The notes under the pieces were generated by a model. It was not told the origin of the DNA, did no database searches, and saw nothing but the letters and a program-made list of their open reading frames with translations. 64,000 nt of DNA from Haliotis asinina (Eukaryota > Mollusca > Gastropoda > Lepetellida > Haliotidae), in contig NC_090288.1 of NCBI RefSeq assembly GCF_037392515.1, positions 7,805,501 through 7,869,500 on the forward strand. Direction: 5' to 3'. The stretch's first letter is position 1, and the number at the start of each line of letters is the position of its first letter. The position numbers and the translations under genes were made by a program. Of this stretch, positions 10,136 through 22,964 are shown one piece after another.

Positions 10136-13077
10136 AATAGCTGTAATAGTGTTGTGTGCGGCGTTAACCAAAAATCAAATTGTGTGGTTATGATTTTATG
10201 TTCTTGCAACAAACGCAATATATATATTTTAGAGTATTTCCTGATCACATCGTAAACAGTATTGTTTACGAGATTACCATCTACGAAAACTGGAAATAAC
10301 AGACACCCTGCTGGTGGCCGTTGTTAGGCAGGTGACCGTACATCCGGGTTGTAATCAGTCAGCACTCACGCGTCAGATGGCCAATCAAAGTGTATTGATT
10401 TTCAGCCACTGCGACGCCTCGTAGCCAGGAGAATATCACCAAACAAATGCGTCCTTGTATGGTCTTACAATATTACAATATAGTCACCACTAAGCGGAGA
10501 AAAAGATTTATTATAATGGACAGACTGTTACTGTGTTAATATAGAGTATTGTGTATGGACTGCTGTAAGGGACATCCTCGCGATCTCCAGAATTCTCTCA
10601 CTTTTGGCATTTTCACCTTGTTTCCAAACGTCGAGATCGCGAAACGACAAGACGGTTCCTCACAGTATTCCATACTATCAGACACAGTTAATGATGCATT
10701 GAAATAATGCACAATGTTAATATTCCTGGGGCGTGCTGTCATTACATGACCTGGTCCAGGTCAGAGATAGAACAATAATGCTGTGCTATGTTATTATCGG
10801 CATTGTCTTTCATGAATACCTACATTGTCTGTCAGCATTTCTTATCAACATTCGAAACACTAGAGAAGGGGGTAGTAGAAATACTTATGTAGGATTTTCG
10901 AATATGATTATGAACTATCACATGCAGTAATGTCTGACTGGTTAAAAGGTTAAAAGATTTCTTTTGAATAGAAAAATAGATTGAAACATACAGCTTTATG
11001 GTTTACAACTTTTTTCGAAGTAGATTCTTATATCGTTTACAAGCTAAATGTGACTACAATCAAATAGTGAGAAGCTTATATATATATATGGTATGTTGTG
11101 ACAAACAGCGGATTGACTAAAACAACAATGAGCACTAGTGATGAAGCCAATGAGTGGGATGAGCAGTAACAACGGTTACTACAACGGATTGGTCGAAACG
11201 AGATACAGTATGACACAGTATGAAGTCGCCTTGAACTCTCCCTAGGTAACGATGACGTCATAACCTGTTGGGTGAAATGAGATAATCAATGAACTCGCCT
11301 CCTAGGCAGAATGTGGGAAAAACAGTTAATCTTTCTGATAAATATCTGTTTAGAATTCATATTTTTTTTAAAGTGACATTGTTTTCATCAAACAGAGTGT
11401 TAGGTGTTTTTAATCATTCTGAAACATTGAAATGAAAGGTTTCTGGACCTTTAACACTTGTTATCAAAGCACATCGCAGCACATATAGCTTTCTATTTCA
11501 TTACATCCTGACGTGCTGTCTAATAACGTCATTGTCGGAATGGCAGACAACCGACTATTCCACGAAACATCGATATCTGTGTGCGTACAACTAAGAGTGT
11601 CTAAACGTGGATGTAAGTCATAACATATTCATATAATAACATTAAAAATAGGTATCGGTGACACTCAATTCACATGTGAACTCATCGTTGTTTGTGCACA
11701 CTTTTCAGCCCATGGCTTGTGGATAGTTTACCTAACGCAGTAGTCTAACATGCAATTTGATCAGTCGAAACCGCGCGCTCGACTGACAATGAATATCTGC
11801 ATTAATAACATTACTGTACACTAACACCAACTTCTGTATTCCCACTGCCCTGCAACAGACAATTGTATACCCATTGCCAAACTCTGAGGAAAGCGTTCGT
11901 TAAATCGTTAGCATAAGAAAAGTGGGAAATAAATGCATCCTTGTCTCAGTCCATGTCGACTTTACAAAGTGTGGCAAATAGACGTGTGTCAATAGTTCTT
12001 TCCTATTTGATATTAAAGGCAGTTTATACTTGTAATTGATTTACAAAAAGAGATCTGTTGTGACATAGCACAGACATTCATGAATGTTTTAGGGGCACCG
12101 ACAGCTCATCTGTCCAAGGCGCCTCAATTCACAATGCAGCGTTTGAGCATAAACACAAGTTGAGGCCTGGAAACGGGAGTCGATGTTGTCATCAACATCC
12201 ACAACCGTGGTAAATGTCTTACATTTCCACTTTTATTCCACATCAAGCTGACATGCTAGGACATTACTGCAAAACCCTCCCAATCCGCGTTAAATCCGAT
12301 ATATTCATGAATAAGCAGCTCTCTGTCCTCTGCTGATTGTGAAGCTTGAATCTCTGCTGAAGATGTCAGATATAAACACCCTTCAAGACGTGGATATCAA
12401 TTTACAAACAAAAACAACACACCAACAACTTTGACCCATTCTGTTTGTACTGTGTATAATCATTTGCTGAAATGAATATGATATCATTCCTAATGAACGG
12501 TTCTAAATGATGTGATCATCCTAGATATGTTAGTTTGGGCAGGAAATATCTTTAGACTGCAAGCTGAAATGAAGTTCAACAATGAAAAATAACCCCCAAA
12601 CATCAAACATTTATATGGCAATATTTTGATAAAACGTCACCATGGCACCAGACTAGCTTTAAGTGCATGACACGGCATCGATATTTTTCCCATCACTCAC
12701 AATGGACGTCCTCGTGTATTTTTATCGAACCCGGAGAATCCTGTTGGTGCTTCAGACTCACTGATTGACCTCTTGATACAGACGTGATTGCTGCATTGTG
12801 TTTTTTGCTCTTCGAGAGGGCTGCAGAGTTTTTTTGCCGAGATCTTTAAGTCCTCTTATATCAAATCATGCTGAAGAGAAGGTAAAACATTCACACCAGC
12901 CATGCAGCCCTGAGACACCTCTTTCCGAGATTCAAGTTTAAGCAACTGATTAATGCATTTAGAATTAACATGTTTTTTTAATTAGTTTTTTTAGAAAGAA
13001 TTGTAAAACGGTTTGTGTTCATTTCCAATCCCAAATTTGTCATGAAATGATGCACACTGACAATTGAATGGTGCAGT
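10136..13077. other. ~2.9 kb with no supported gene
   Basis: No open frame has a recognisable domain, signal peptide, splice pattern or codon bias. Composition is A+T-rich with a short (TA)n near 11,080. The only repeat-like sequence is at the right edge (13,078-13,140), which resembles the retroposon 3' tail in minus orientation. Confidence 0.6.
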
Positions 13078-13404
13078 GAGTGAGTGAGTAATTTATTGTC
13101 ATATCGGCAGTATGTCAGCCATATCGTGAGTAAAACTAATTGTATATAAAACCCTGTCAACGAAGGACGGATTATCACAAAATAAGTTAAAATAAGATGG
13201 CATATATCTTTAAGCTTAGAACTGGTTTTGGACAATGCATTGTTATAATGGGCTATTGGTCACAAACAACTGAAGGCAGATAACTAGACTAAGTACCGTG
13301 GCTATCTGCATGGACTCCAGCTTCATTTATATCTTCCTGTAAACCGCTAGCGATTGTTGTCGAATTTAACCATAACTTAAAATCACAAAATACTTCGTTT
13401 TACT

Positions 13405-13545
13405 ACTGCCCTGTCAGGTAATACTGTTTTCTCAGGTAATACTGCTTTCTCAGGTAATACTGACCTCTCAGGTAATACTGACCTCTCAGGTAATACTGAC
13501 CTCTCAGGGAATACTGACCTCTCAGGTAATATTGCTTTCTCAGGG
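13405..13545. repeat. 18-bp minisatellite
   Basis: Seven to eight copies of CTCAGGTAATACTGACCT and variants (TTTT or CTTT in place of ACCT). The minus-strand PERSVL hexapeptide frame is a by-product of the 18-bp period. Confidence 0.9.
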
Positions 13546-13553
13546 ACACACAC

Positions 13554-14133
13554 ATGCATACAGATTATCCTACCAAATGCATGCACATACAGAGTATCCT
13601 ACCAAATGCATGCGCATACAGAGTATCCTACCAAATGCATGCGCATACAGATTATCATACCAAATGCATGCACAGACTGATTATCCTACCAAATGCATGC
13701 GCATACAGATTACCCTTCGAATTACATGCGCACACAGAGTATCCTACCAAATGCATGCACATACAGATTATCCTACCAAATGCATGCACATACAGAGTAT
13801 CCTACCAAATGCATGCGCATACAGATTACCCTTCAAATTACATGCGCATACAGAGTATCCTACCAAATGCATGCGCATACAGATTATCATACCAAATGCA
13901 TGCACAGACTGATTATCCTACCAAATGCATGCGCATACAGATTACCCTTCAAATTACATGCGCACACAGATTATCCTACCAAATGCATGCACATACAGAT
14001 TATCCTACCAAATGCATGCACATACAGAGTATCCTACCAAATGCATGCGCATACAGATTACCCTTCAAATTACATGCGCATACAGATTATCCTACCAAAT
14101 GTATGCACATACAGATTATCATACCGACGTCTG
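13554..14133. repeat. 29-bp minisatellite with 116-bp higher-order period
   Basis: Twenty copies of a unit containing ATGCATGC(A/G)CATACAGA, TATCCTACCAA and variants. The variant CCTTC(A/G)AATTAC recurs at 13,714, 13,830, 13,946 and 14,062, exactly 116 bp (4 x 29) apart. Three open frames exist because 29 is not a multiple of three; none is a gene. Confidence 0.95.
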
Positions 14134-14689
14134 ATACTCCTTACTAAATGTCGTTCCCTGTCAACTGAAACAAGGCAATCTCAAATGTAGGTCACATCTC
14201 GAACTGTTAACAGCTTTGTCGGGATGACAGTCCACGCCACTCATGGTGTTCATCTGATCCTCTGTGGAAAATGTCAAAGTGTTTCGCATTGGATGTAGGT
14301 CGAGGATAAAGTCCCATGTATCAGCAATAGAATACAGTCAAACCTCGTCAAAGGGCCATTCAAAGTTGGTCAGGTGTAGAGTTACAGACACATGGTCATG
14401 TTAATCCAGATAATAATAATCTGATGATTATCCGAAGATCTCCTACCATCCAGACCAACCATTTTTCGTTGTGTGTCGTGTATTGTGTTTTTTGACATTC
14501 TATGAGGTATTCGATATTGTTCATTAACGCATGAATAAAGCCTCAGCACTGATTTATATCAAAACATAAGGCATGGTAATGTTTTTTGTTGGTGTGCATG
14601 AAATACCTTATTCATTCATGTCAATATGTACGTGTTATACATTGTTAAATACATATGCAGATAAACTCACGCACACTCTCACACATATG

Positions 14690-14893
14690 CACACGCCTGC
14701 GTGTGCACGCACGCACACGCAAATACATCCAAGCATGCGTCCATGCATGCATGCATGCATGCATGCATGCATACATACATACATACATACATACATACAT
14801 ACATACATACATACATACATACATACATACATACATACATACATACATACATACATACATACATACATACATACATACATACATACATACATC
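14690..14893. repeat. CATA/CATG tetranucleotide microsatellite
   Basis: Short GCAC-rich lead-in, then (CATG)n passing into more than thirty uninterrupted CATA units. Tyr-Val-Cys-Met and Ile-His-Thr-Tyr frames on both strands are artefacts. Confidence 0.98.
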
Positions 14894-15233
14894 ATTTCCT
14901 AATCATATTGTTAACCACATCTAAACCATGACATAAAACTATAACAGCTAACTGTCAGGTAAACACCTGCACAGTTTTCGTCAGCGTTCACACCAGAAAC
15001 AGCAAATCATCCTTCCCAAAATTGTCTCGCACCTGTTGACACATGCACGGCACACGGTAGTAGATGACATTTCAACGTGAATGTTAACAGATGGTGTCTA
15101 CTCGAGAATGTAACATGAGTGTATCGATTTTGTGATCAATAAGCTCTGACGCTGGTTTGATTACCATAATAAAACTACTGGTAAATTGCAAAAATAATAG
15201 TATTACACGCTGTTTGTCAGTTCATCATTTTCA

Positions 15234-15540
15234 TATTTGTTCTGTGAGTGAGTGAGTTTAGCTTTGCGCCGCCCGCAATAAGCAATATTCCAGCTACATG
15301 TATTTGGCAGCGGTCTGTAAATAATCGAATCTGGACCAGACAAACCAGTGATCAACAGCACGAGCATCGATCTGCGCAATTAGGAACTGATGACACGTGT
15401 CAACCAAGTCAGCGAGCCTGACCACCAGATCCCGTTAGTCGCCTCTTACGACAAGCATAGTAACATTTTATGGCAGGCATGGGTTGCTGAAGACCTACTC
15501 GACCCCGGACCTTCACGGGTCTACTAAGTATTTGTTCTGT
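15234..15540 (-). mobile_element. SINE family A copy with target-site duplication, minus strand
   Basis: Full-length minus-oriented copy, from GTGAGTGAGTTTAG to GGACCTTCACGGGTC, flanked by the perfect 12-bp direct repeat TATTTGTTCTGT (15,234-15,245 and 15,529-15,540). Confidence 0.92.
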
Positions 15541-15964
15541 AGTTTCAAGATGTTCGGTACCTGATACCGACATGTTTATATAAAAAAAACTAGTTTTGTG
15601 CTTAGACAAAGGTAGCCTAAGTGTGTCAAATATTGATTTTTAAGACTGTAAGGTACAAAATGTGTGATGCTGACGCCATCGAAGGGATGGTGTACCGTAA
15701 AATTATAAAGAATGTGTAACCCCGAGGTTACCTGACAGTCTTGATACTGAGCAGACATTCTAATGGTATAAGCTTTACATGATTCTCGACATATTCTGGA
15801 ATAGGCGTTCGAGAGAAAGAACATATCTGCGTAACAATATAAGAAAAGGCAAGCTTTTTTCTGTATTAAGAGATATATTTTGGACGCCACTTTTTTACAC
15901 AACCTACGTATTTGGATATTTGAAAATATATATTTGTCAACTGAAGTGGGCGAGAGAGAGTTTA

Positions 15965-16030
15965 GTTTAACACTCCGGGTCTCCGGCGTAATGAGCGAAC
16001 GCCTGCACCACTAGGCCACCCCACCACCCC
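15965..16030 (-). mobile_element. SINE family B head fragment, minus strand
   Basis: Only the tRNA-like head is present: CCGGCGTAATGAGCGAACGC, then ACCACTAGGCCACCCCACC. Body and tail are missing. Confidence 0.6.
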
Positions 16031-16565
16031 ATGACAACTGGAAGTAACAAATCATACTGACTAACAAATATGTATTGAGTTGGCGAGGTGTCGTGGTTTC
16101 TTGAGGCTCGTTTGTTAGCATAGCATATATGTTGATGTTAGGCCATGATTTCGACAGTACCAGTGCATATCCCCTTATTCGAACACTTGGTGTCATCATT
16201 GATTCTCAGGACTCTGTACTGTCATTGCCATTGCGACAGTTAAGCCCACTGTTTATTCTCTGGATTTGATGTTATACGGTACACTGGGATTACAACGAAC
16301 GAAAATAACAAAATTACGGACACAATGAACTGTTTACTTGGTCATTGCCACCTGCTGTCTATTTTACTCGAAATGCGTTCAATGAACTACAGTTATAAAG
16401 AAATGAAATCAGTGGGCCCTTTGCGTTCGATTTAACCGTAAATGATATCACCTGAAAACAGTCATTGACCAGAGACTGTTTTCCCAAAACATAATCGATG
16501 TACTTTTAATCATTGAGTAAATTCTGTTTACATTGATTTCTCATTTGAACATATTTTATTTTCAG

Positions 16566-17432
16566 GGTTCGTCCATTGGAAAGAGGTCAACAGAACGAGC
16601 AATAGACTTGGATCTCGAATCTCAATTGAGCAGAGTGAAGCGACTAGATCCTGGAGTTCCCGAGCTTTCTCGTACTAAGAGACGAGATGTCGAGAATGAC
16701 GGATTGTCACGCATGAAGAGATATAACACCGATGAAATGCCGTCCCTATCGAGAGAGAAACGGGGCGAGATAGAAAATGCCGCACTTTCTCGAATGAAAA
16801 GAGGTGATGTTGACGACAACCCTGTCTTATCTCGTGAAAAAAGGCAGGATTTGTCTGAAAATATCGGTCTCTCTCGCATGAAGAGAGGCGATGAATCGCA
16901 TGCTGAACTATCACGCGAAAAGAGACATGATGCGGACAGTTTAGCACTTTCGAGAACAAAGAGAGAGGGGAAGAATCTCTTGAGGGTGAAGAGAGTGGAT
17001 CCCGATTCAGTGGAACTGGACAGAGCTAAACGAGGCGAGGTAATTCTGATTCGCAAAAGGCGAAACACTGATGATGCAGGAAAGGACATTTCTGGTAACA
17101 TCATTCCAAAGGAGAAGACACAGAAGAGGAAAACCGAAAACCAAAACCTTGACAAGGCTGATCAGAAACCATTGGTGAAGAAGTCATCTCACATGAAACG
17201 AAAACGAGGCTACTGGGAGAAGCGAAAAAGGGGAGACTATTTGGTCCGTGAAGTCAACAGGAGAGAAATGTACCACAAGAGAAGAAACATGAACAAGAGA
17301 GGAAGATCAAAGCTGATGAAGAAGAAAGCCATCCAGGGCAAGCAGAAACTTCAGAAGGAGGCGAAGATGAAGCGAAACTGGAAGAAGACCGCCAAGAAGT
17401 CACTCGGCAACAGTTCCATTAAACACTTATAA
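16566..17432 (+). CDS. Terminal exon of a multi-peptide propeptide (neuropeptide/hormone-precursor-like)
   Basis: The exon opens after a strong acceptor (TATTTTATTTTCAG, ending 16,565) in phase 0 and ends at TAA 17,430-17,432; about 288 residues are encoded. The first two-thirds hold about eleven acidic segments of mostly 13-14 residues, each closed by a dibasic site. Nine of these end in Leu-Ser-Arg-X-Lys-Arg with X = Met, Glu, Thr or Val. The last third is very basic (KRKRG, KRRNMNKRG). KR sites are typical prohormone-convertase targets, so secretion and processing in endocrine or neural cells is inferred. A signal peptide must lie in an upstream exon that I did not find. An amidation-type GKR occurs once, at the exon start; other peptides would have free C termini. 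I do not match it to a named molluscan precursor. A polyadenylation signal lies at 17,971. Repeat units differ at most synonymous positions, which strongly supports real coding. Confidence 0.75.
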   Translation, partial: GSSIGKRSTERAIDLDLESQLSRVKRLDPGVPELSRTKRRDVENDGLSRMKRYNTDEMPSLSREKRGEIENAALSRMKRGDVDDNPVLSREKRQDLSENIGLSRMKRGDESHAELSREKRHDADSLALSRTKREGKNLLRVKRVDPDSVELDRAKRGEVILIRKRRNTDDAGKDISGNIIPKEKTQKRKTENQNLDKADQKPLVKKSSHMKRKRGYWEKRKRGDYLVREVNRREMYHKRRNMNKRGRSKLMKKKAIQGKQKLQKEAKMKRNWKKTAKKSLGNSSIKHL

Positions 17433-17970
17433 TTAGGGTCACTACTGTGTGTCAAGATCGTCAGCAAAATTGGTTGTGTTTATTTTGAATGTATATAGTA
17501 CTGTGAAGTAAAGAACATCAATGTGCATCAAATTGTGATTCATATTTTTTTAGCAGCAAACTGTCCCTGCCGTAAGCTACAAGTCAGTATCTGATGCCAA
17601 GTACTGTTGACTATGGACATTATTATTTTATTTTGTCTACACACTATGCGTTTGTGTAGTTTCCTATTAATTGTTTTCCCGGGGGTTTACAATAGGAGAA
17701 CAAATGTGTATTTTCCAAAGAATATAAACTACCATGGTTTTAACAAAGATATACAAGTGTGTGTATTTTCCTGGATTTCAAGAGACAGCCATTATTTTCA
17801 TGACTGTCAGCTGTAAGTCTGAATATATTTCTGTTGTGGTTGTACATTGTAAGTGACAGGGCCATTCAGCATATCTATCATGATAATTTCTCAAAATATA
17901 ACCGGTAAGGTTAATTGTTGAAATCAGTATAAACGAACGTATTCTCATAGGGTGCCCTGTGCCTTTATTG

Positions 17971-17976
17971 AATAAA
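17971..17976 (+). promoter_or_regulatory. Polyadenylation signal AATAAA
   Basis: First canonical AATAAA downstream of the propeptide stop codon, giving a 3' UTR of about 550 bp. No better hexamer lies between the stop and this site. Confidence 0.5.
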
Positions 17977-17989
17977 TGCTGTTAGTTAA

Positions 17990-20594
17990 ATGTAGCCATG
18001 TTGATTTATGATTCATATTTTCAGATATAACCTCATAGGAATTGTGGAATATGCTTGTTGGTTAAGAAGTTTGGTAGCCCATGTTCCTATTTTAAACATG
18101 ATTACAGAGTGCGAAGCCCATTCCTAGTATTCCTCACATTAATGTGGCACGAATATGCAAAAAGGTGTAGAACCAAACTCACTGACAAACAGAATATGGC
18201 TGGATTTCACTGGGGTTAGAATGTGTTTTACCGACGTAGTGCAATGTATGGGGAATATGTTTAGTCGCCTCGCGGTGGTCTTGTATTAAATAAGAACTCA
18301 AGTCAACACTTCCAGCATCTAAAGAAATACTGTTATACATGGTACCAGAACACACACACGCACGCACACGCACGCACACACACACGCACACGCACACGCA
18401 CACAAACATCCCACACCTTGACGTCAACTTGAACCAAACAGTCAATGTGACTTCATAAGCGTTGATCTCAGCGTGTTAAAAAACACTTTTGAAACCGACA
18501 ACGGTATACATGTCATCCTAGATAGTGTTGTTGTACCACATTTCGTTAACCATCCTCAGAATTGAAGGGTAGTCTTCTTAGACAACAATGCTAGATCATA
18601 CCCATACCTTGGGTAATTTCGGTCGGTGTGTGTGTGTGTCAAGGGGTTTGTGGGGGTGGGTGGGGTGGGAGAGGGGGTGGTGGTGAGGGCTTAAGGCAGA
18701 TATTGGAACTGTGGGCGGTTTATTGATATTTTTTGCGATTCTGATAGAGTTGAAAAAATACCAGAATCATCATTACGTCATGCAGCAATTACCATTACCA
18801 CTACACAGTGAGGCATTTTGCAATAATTTCACTGTCAGCTTCTTAATTCATTACTTTTCGCTCTTTTTGCGTTTAAATTCACTGCGGTTCAATTTATCCA
18901 GGTGTTAAGTGGATTGGAACGGCCACTTTGCTAAAATTGATACTATGAAAAATATGGGGAGTTGCAATACATTTTTTCACATGTATATATGACCAAGGCA
19001 AAACACCAAGAAAACCAGCAAACCAGCAGCAACTATACTTTAGGCTATTTTTCTTCCATCATGAGATTTTTTTTGTTTTGCCAAATTTCACTGTGACTCA
19101 CTACAGAACGTTTCAACACATACAGCATGTCACAAATTCCTATTTCACACACCTCGCATTCCGGCTGAGAATGCCTGAACATTACAAAGAGAGGTATGAT
19201 CCGTTAATCCATTTGAGTTAACGGGGACGCTATTGTCTGGATTAACCGAGTTGATCCACAAAGGTAAGGGGTATTGTTCTAACCAATTCACATAATGTTC
19301 AAGTAGTTCGTGGTCATATTTATAATTCACACTTCCAAAGAATTAATTGATTGTAATTCCAGCTTACTCATGTATCCTCCACCCACTTACTCTCCTGTGA
19401 AGATCCTGGTCAGAATTGATCAAAATACGTAGATGATGCTTATGCTGTTAACCACTGGATTGTCTGTCTCAAACAAAAGAAATGGCGTAAAACAATCAAT
19501 CAGTCGACTTAATGGGTCTTAAGAGAAAACTTTCACTGACTGTTTGTTTACATAAATGGCGTAGGTAGTTCCGTAGGGTAAAGAGTTAATAGAGAGGATA
19601 CCTCCAAACATTCTCGAGACACTACTGGCTTGCAATGTGAGATGTGTGAGTCTGGAAAAGCACTGTTAACATGAATCCAAGCAGAATCAATATCTTGCAC
19701 AAGTACCAAGGGAGCTGTTGAACGATGCTGGATCCGGTCTGGATACGGCATCAGTCGTTGACTTCCCCTAGTCAGCTACTGATGTTCAAGTGTGCTCTAT
19801 GAGTGACATGCATGAAGCCGTGTACAACTTTTATCCTAGGAAACAGCGAGCGAGTGAGTGAATGAGTGTTTGCGTCTGGTTAAGCTGTACCCTTACTGTC
19901 TCAGAACCCTTACTGTCTCAAGAGCTATTTAATCTTTATCAGTATCGGTTTCAAATATCCAGTGTGAGCATCTGCAGTGTGAGTGTGTACATGTAAGGTA
20001 CGGTCATCTAAATAACAATAGGTGAGGGTTTTAACATCGTATATTTTGCTCACATGATAACTTGTGTTCCTTGTACTTGTACTAGTCCAGAGATCTTATA
20101 CTTTTGTTACGACGCAGCCGGGGATAGAACCTGCGACACTCTGACCACTACCCCACGGAGGCGGTCAGACAACCATAGGGCATCCTGACGGTCATACACA
20201 GTGTGGTAAAGTATGAGAGTGATGCATGAGAGATAAACTATGAGAGAGATCGTACAGCTACCTCGTGGGTATTGTGTTAAAGCATGCAAGAGCTGAACGC
20301 ATTGAAAGTTCATCCACATGACGAACTGCACTTTCGTTAAATGAGAAAGGGTTAAGTCCAGTAATCTTTCAATAACTCGACTGGGATCTGCATAATGGTA
20401 CAGTCTGATTGAACTGAATCCAGAGATTGCAAGAATACCTGTCCTGTGCTTTATACCTGACACTGATCTGTATTCTGACAAAGCACGAGAGTGACCCCAA
20501 CAGTGATCTGCATTGTGATAAATCCCTATGAGCTCAATCTTGCACAGCTACAGGTAGGGGATATGCATTGTGGCGATGCACGACAGCATAACGG
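17990..20594. other. Non-coding stretch with simple repeats
   Basis: No supported gene. Contains a (CA)n/(CGCA)n tract at 18,349-18,405 and a G-rich run at 18,643-18,689. A tRNA-like SINE-head complement is seen near 20,100-20,165 (GGGGATAGAACCTGCGAC). Confidence 0.6.
18643..18689 (+). other. G-rich run with quadruplex potential
   Basis: At least five runs of three or more G are separated by one to four bases (GGGGGTGGGTGGGGTGGG and flanks), fitting the standard intramolecular G-quadruplex pattern. No adjacent gene start is visible, so no role can be assigned. Confidence 0.6.
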
Positions 20595-20905
20595 TGATCT
20601 GCACTGTAGTAAAGTAGGTGAGACCTCAAAACAATTACTAAACAGCCACCTAACTGATCTGCACTGAGGTAAAGTAGAACAGACCTCAACACAATTATCA
20701 AAACGTCAACTAACGGTGATCTGCATTATAACAAATTAGGAGAGACCTCGACACAATTATTGAAAAGTCACCTTTGCATTGTGGTAAAGTACAAGAGACC
20801 TCGACAAAATAATTATTACCAAAAGCCACATAAAATGGTGATCTGCATTGTGGTAAAGTAGGAAAGACCTCAACACAATTATCAAACAGCCACCTAAGGT
20901 ATAGC
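20595..20905. repeat. ~60-bp diverged tandem repeat
   Basis: Five imperfect copies of a unit with TGATCTGCATTGTGGTAAAG, AGACCTCAACACAATTAT and AACAGCCACCTAA. Spacing varies around 60-70 bp. Earlier isolated fragments of the unit occur back to about 20,380. No coding signal. Confidence 0.8.
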
Positions 20906-22114
20906 TGCATCCTTCACGGCAGTTTGTGTTATGATAATCTCCACTACTCAGATCAATAGTCCGACCAATAAATTCACCTTCAACAAGACTTGAGACACTT
21001 CTTAGGATGGTCTGACTTGGTCATTTCGGCGTCCAACAGTCTCAACTAACAGTGAATATTGACGACGAAGCGTCATCGTGGGATATTCACAGCAACGTAC
21101 AGGAGTGTACACCGGATTAAACACATTGTTGTATTTCTACACATCAAACACGAGGCTCTGGGCCACAAGACGACCTGCAAGCAGAATTGCGTGACGACAT
21201 TGCATAAGAGATGAATGGAATCTCTACTTCAAAGGACCCAAGCATAAATGGTAGTTTATTGAATAATTGGGGAGGCAATGCCACGAAACCCCATCATGAA
21301 TTGTCCAAAAGGTTTGATTTGTCAAGCGAGGCTCGGTAATTTTTAGTTTCATCTGGATTCATATCACTAATCAGCTTTTACTGGAACTGACATTTGCTAT
21401 CCTGTAGAGAGTGTTCGGTGTCTTTATGATCAGCATAACGCTTAAATCCACTGCATTAAGCTCTTGATGACAGGAACTGACTTCTTTAGACGCAAAACTT
21501 TCACTGATTTCACTTTTTGCCGTATGAGACATGTAAATCGAGGTCATCGTTGAGAGTTTTACCACGTGAAAGGAAGTCTTGCATTAACCCAGCGCGAGAT
21601 TGTTCTGCCATCGATGTTGATGAAGCGATAGTTGCACTAGGGATCACAGTGGTAAAACATTACCCATCAGGGTGTCACCCTTAAGCCTGGGCATCAGGTG
21701 CTTGGAGCTGTTGCCGAGGCAAATCCACCACTGCAGGAATAAACCGTCACTGCCAGACATCCGTCATCTGGGGATTAAAGTAACTCCATGACATAAGACA
21801 GGAGAGGACGTGGGTTTTTTGGCGGAACCGATGGCAGTGAGGAACCACTGCGATGGAACCCATTTGCTCTGGGTCTTCAACCATTGGAAGACTTATGTGA
21901 AATCAATATACAGTTCTTTATTGGATTTCATATTGGTAACCGGCAAGGTGAAAATAAATAACTGACAATCTTGTATAAAAGACATATGCGTTAATAAAAG
22001 GGAATTAGAAATCGACATGATGAGACGAGGATGCTAAGAATGAATGGGATTTTTTTTTGAAGAGGCCCACTCTGTGGTAATCATGTGTTGCTCTTAAAAG
22101 AAGGTTTGTTCATT

Positions 22115-22335
22115 TGTTGTTTAACGACGCAATCAGCATCAGTCAATCAGTCTGTAAATGATCGCGACAGAACCAGACAATCCAGTGATCAACATCACGA
22201 GCGTCTATCTACGCAAAGGGAATATTTAGCCATGTTCACGTGACAACCGGGTCAGCGAGCCTGACCATTCCATCCCGTTAATTGCCTATTAATATAAACA
22301 CGGGTTGTTGAAGGCCGATTCTAACCCGGCTGTTG
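22115..22335 (-). mobile_element. SINE family A copy, diverged, minus strand
   Basis: TTGTTTAACGACGCAATCAG, then CCAGACAATCCAGTGATCAA, GGGTCAGCGAGCCTGACC and GAAGGCCGATTCTAACCC. Several deletions; no duplication found. Confidence 0.75.
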
Positions 22336-22436
22336 TGCAAGATGCTCTGGCTAAATTTATAAAAGGATCAATATTTTCATTCAATATTATACATATAGGT
22401 GTATTTCCTAGTATTATGGATATCAGGTAACACACA

Positions 22437-22478
22437 GACACACACACACAGACACACACACACACACGCACACACATC
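22437..22478. repeat. (CA)n microsatellite
   Basis: About 40 bp of ACAC with G interruptions. The Val-Cys-Val frame on the minus strand is an artefact. Confidence 0.95.
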
Positions 22479-22964
22479 TAAACCTTCTTCTGTTTGACCC
22501 TACACATTACAAATATACGCTCACGCTCGACACGTTTGACAGCACCGTTTGAACGCTTGTTCGAAAATTACATTATTCAGCCGGCATCAAATAGGTAAAT
22601 GGAATTACACTATTGAAGCACATGACAAGCAGCCTGAGAGTATTCCTCATGGAGTTGAAAATTCAATCGAGGCGTTGGTAAGAATAATGCCACGCGCTTT
22701 GAGTGTTTGTAGTTTAGGGTCAGCCCAGTACTCTCTAACATACCTAAATTACTTTTACTGTTCTGAATTATGTATTAGAAGCTCCTGTCAAGCACTTGAT
22801 ACGATTTCAACCAATCTGCGTTCCTTAAAAAGTGCCGGTGGTTCAGCCAACAGGTTCCAGTGTTCGTAGGTATGCACCTGAGGCGTTCAGGTTCGATTTA
22901 CAACATCGTCCATTTGTTCCAGCCCATTGTGACATGACATTTCTATAATAACCCGAGAACATCC

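Noticed and set aside
13405..14190. Overlapping open frames up to 197 residues, and a CRISPR-like look of regular repeats
   Set aside because: A 29-bp minisatellite opens all three frames. Units are contiguous with no unique spacers, and the DNA is animal nuclear.
14635..14931. Tyr-Val-Cys-Met and Ile-His-Thr-Tyr proteins on both strands
   Set aside because: Translation of a CATA microsatellite.
16622..17155. A 177-residue minus-strand frame opposite the propeptide exon
   Set aside because: It is the antisense shadow of the dibasic-rich plus frame, which has a splice acceptor, unit conservation with synonymous change and a polyadenylation signal.
20107..20481. A 124-residue minus-strand frame
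   Set aside because: It begins in a SINE-head remnant and runs into the ~60-bp tandem repeat region; no family signal.
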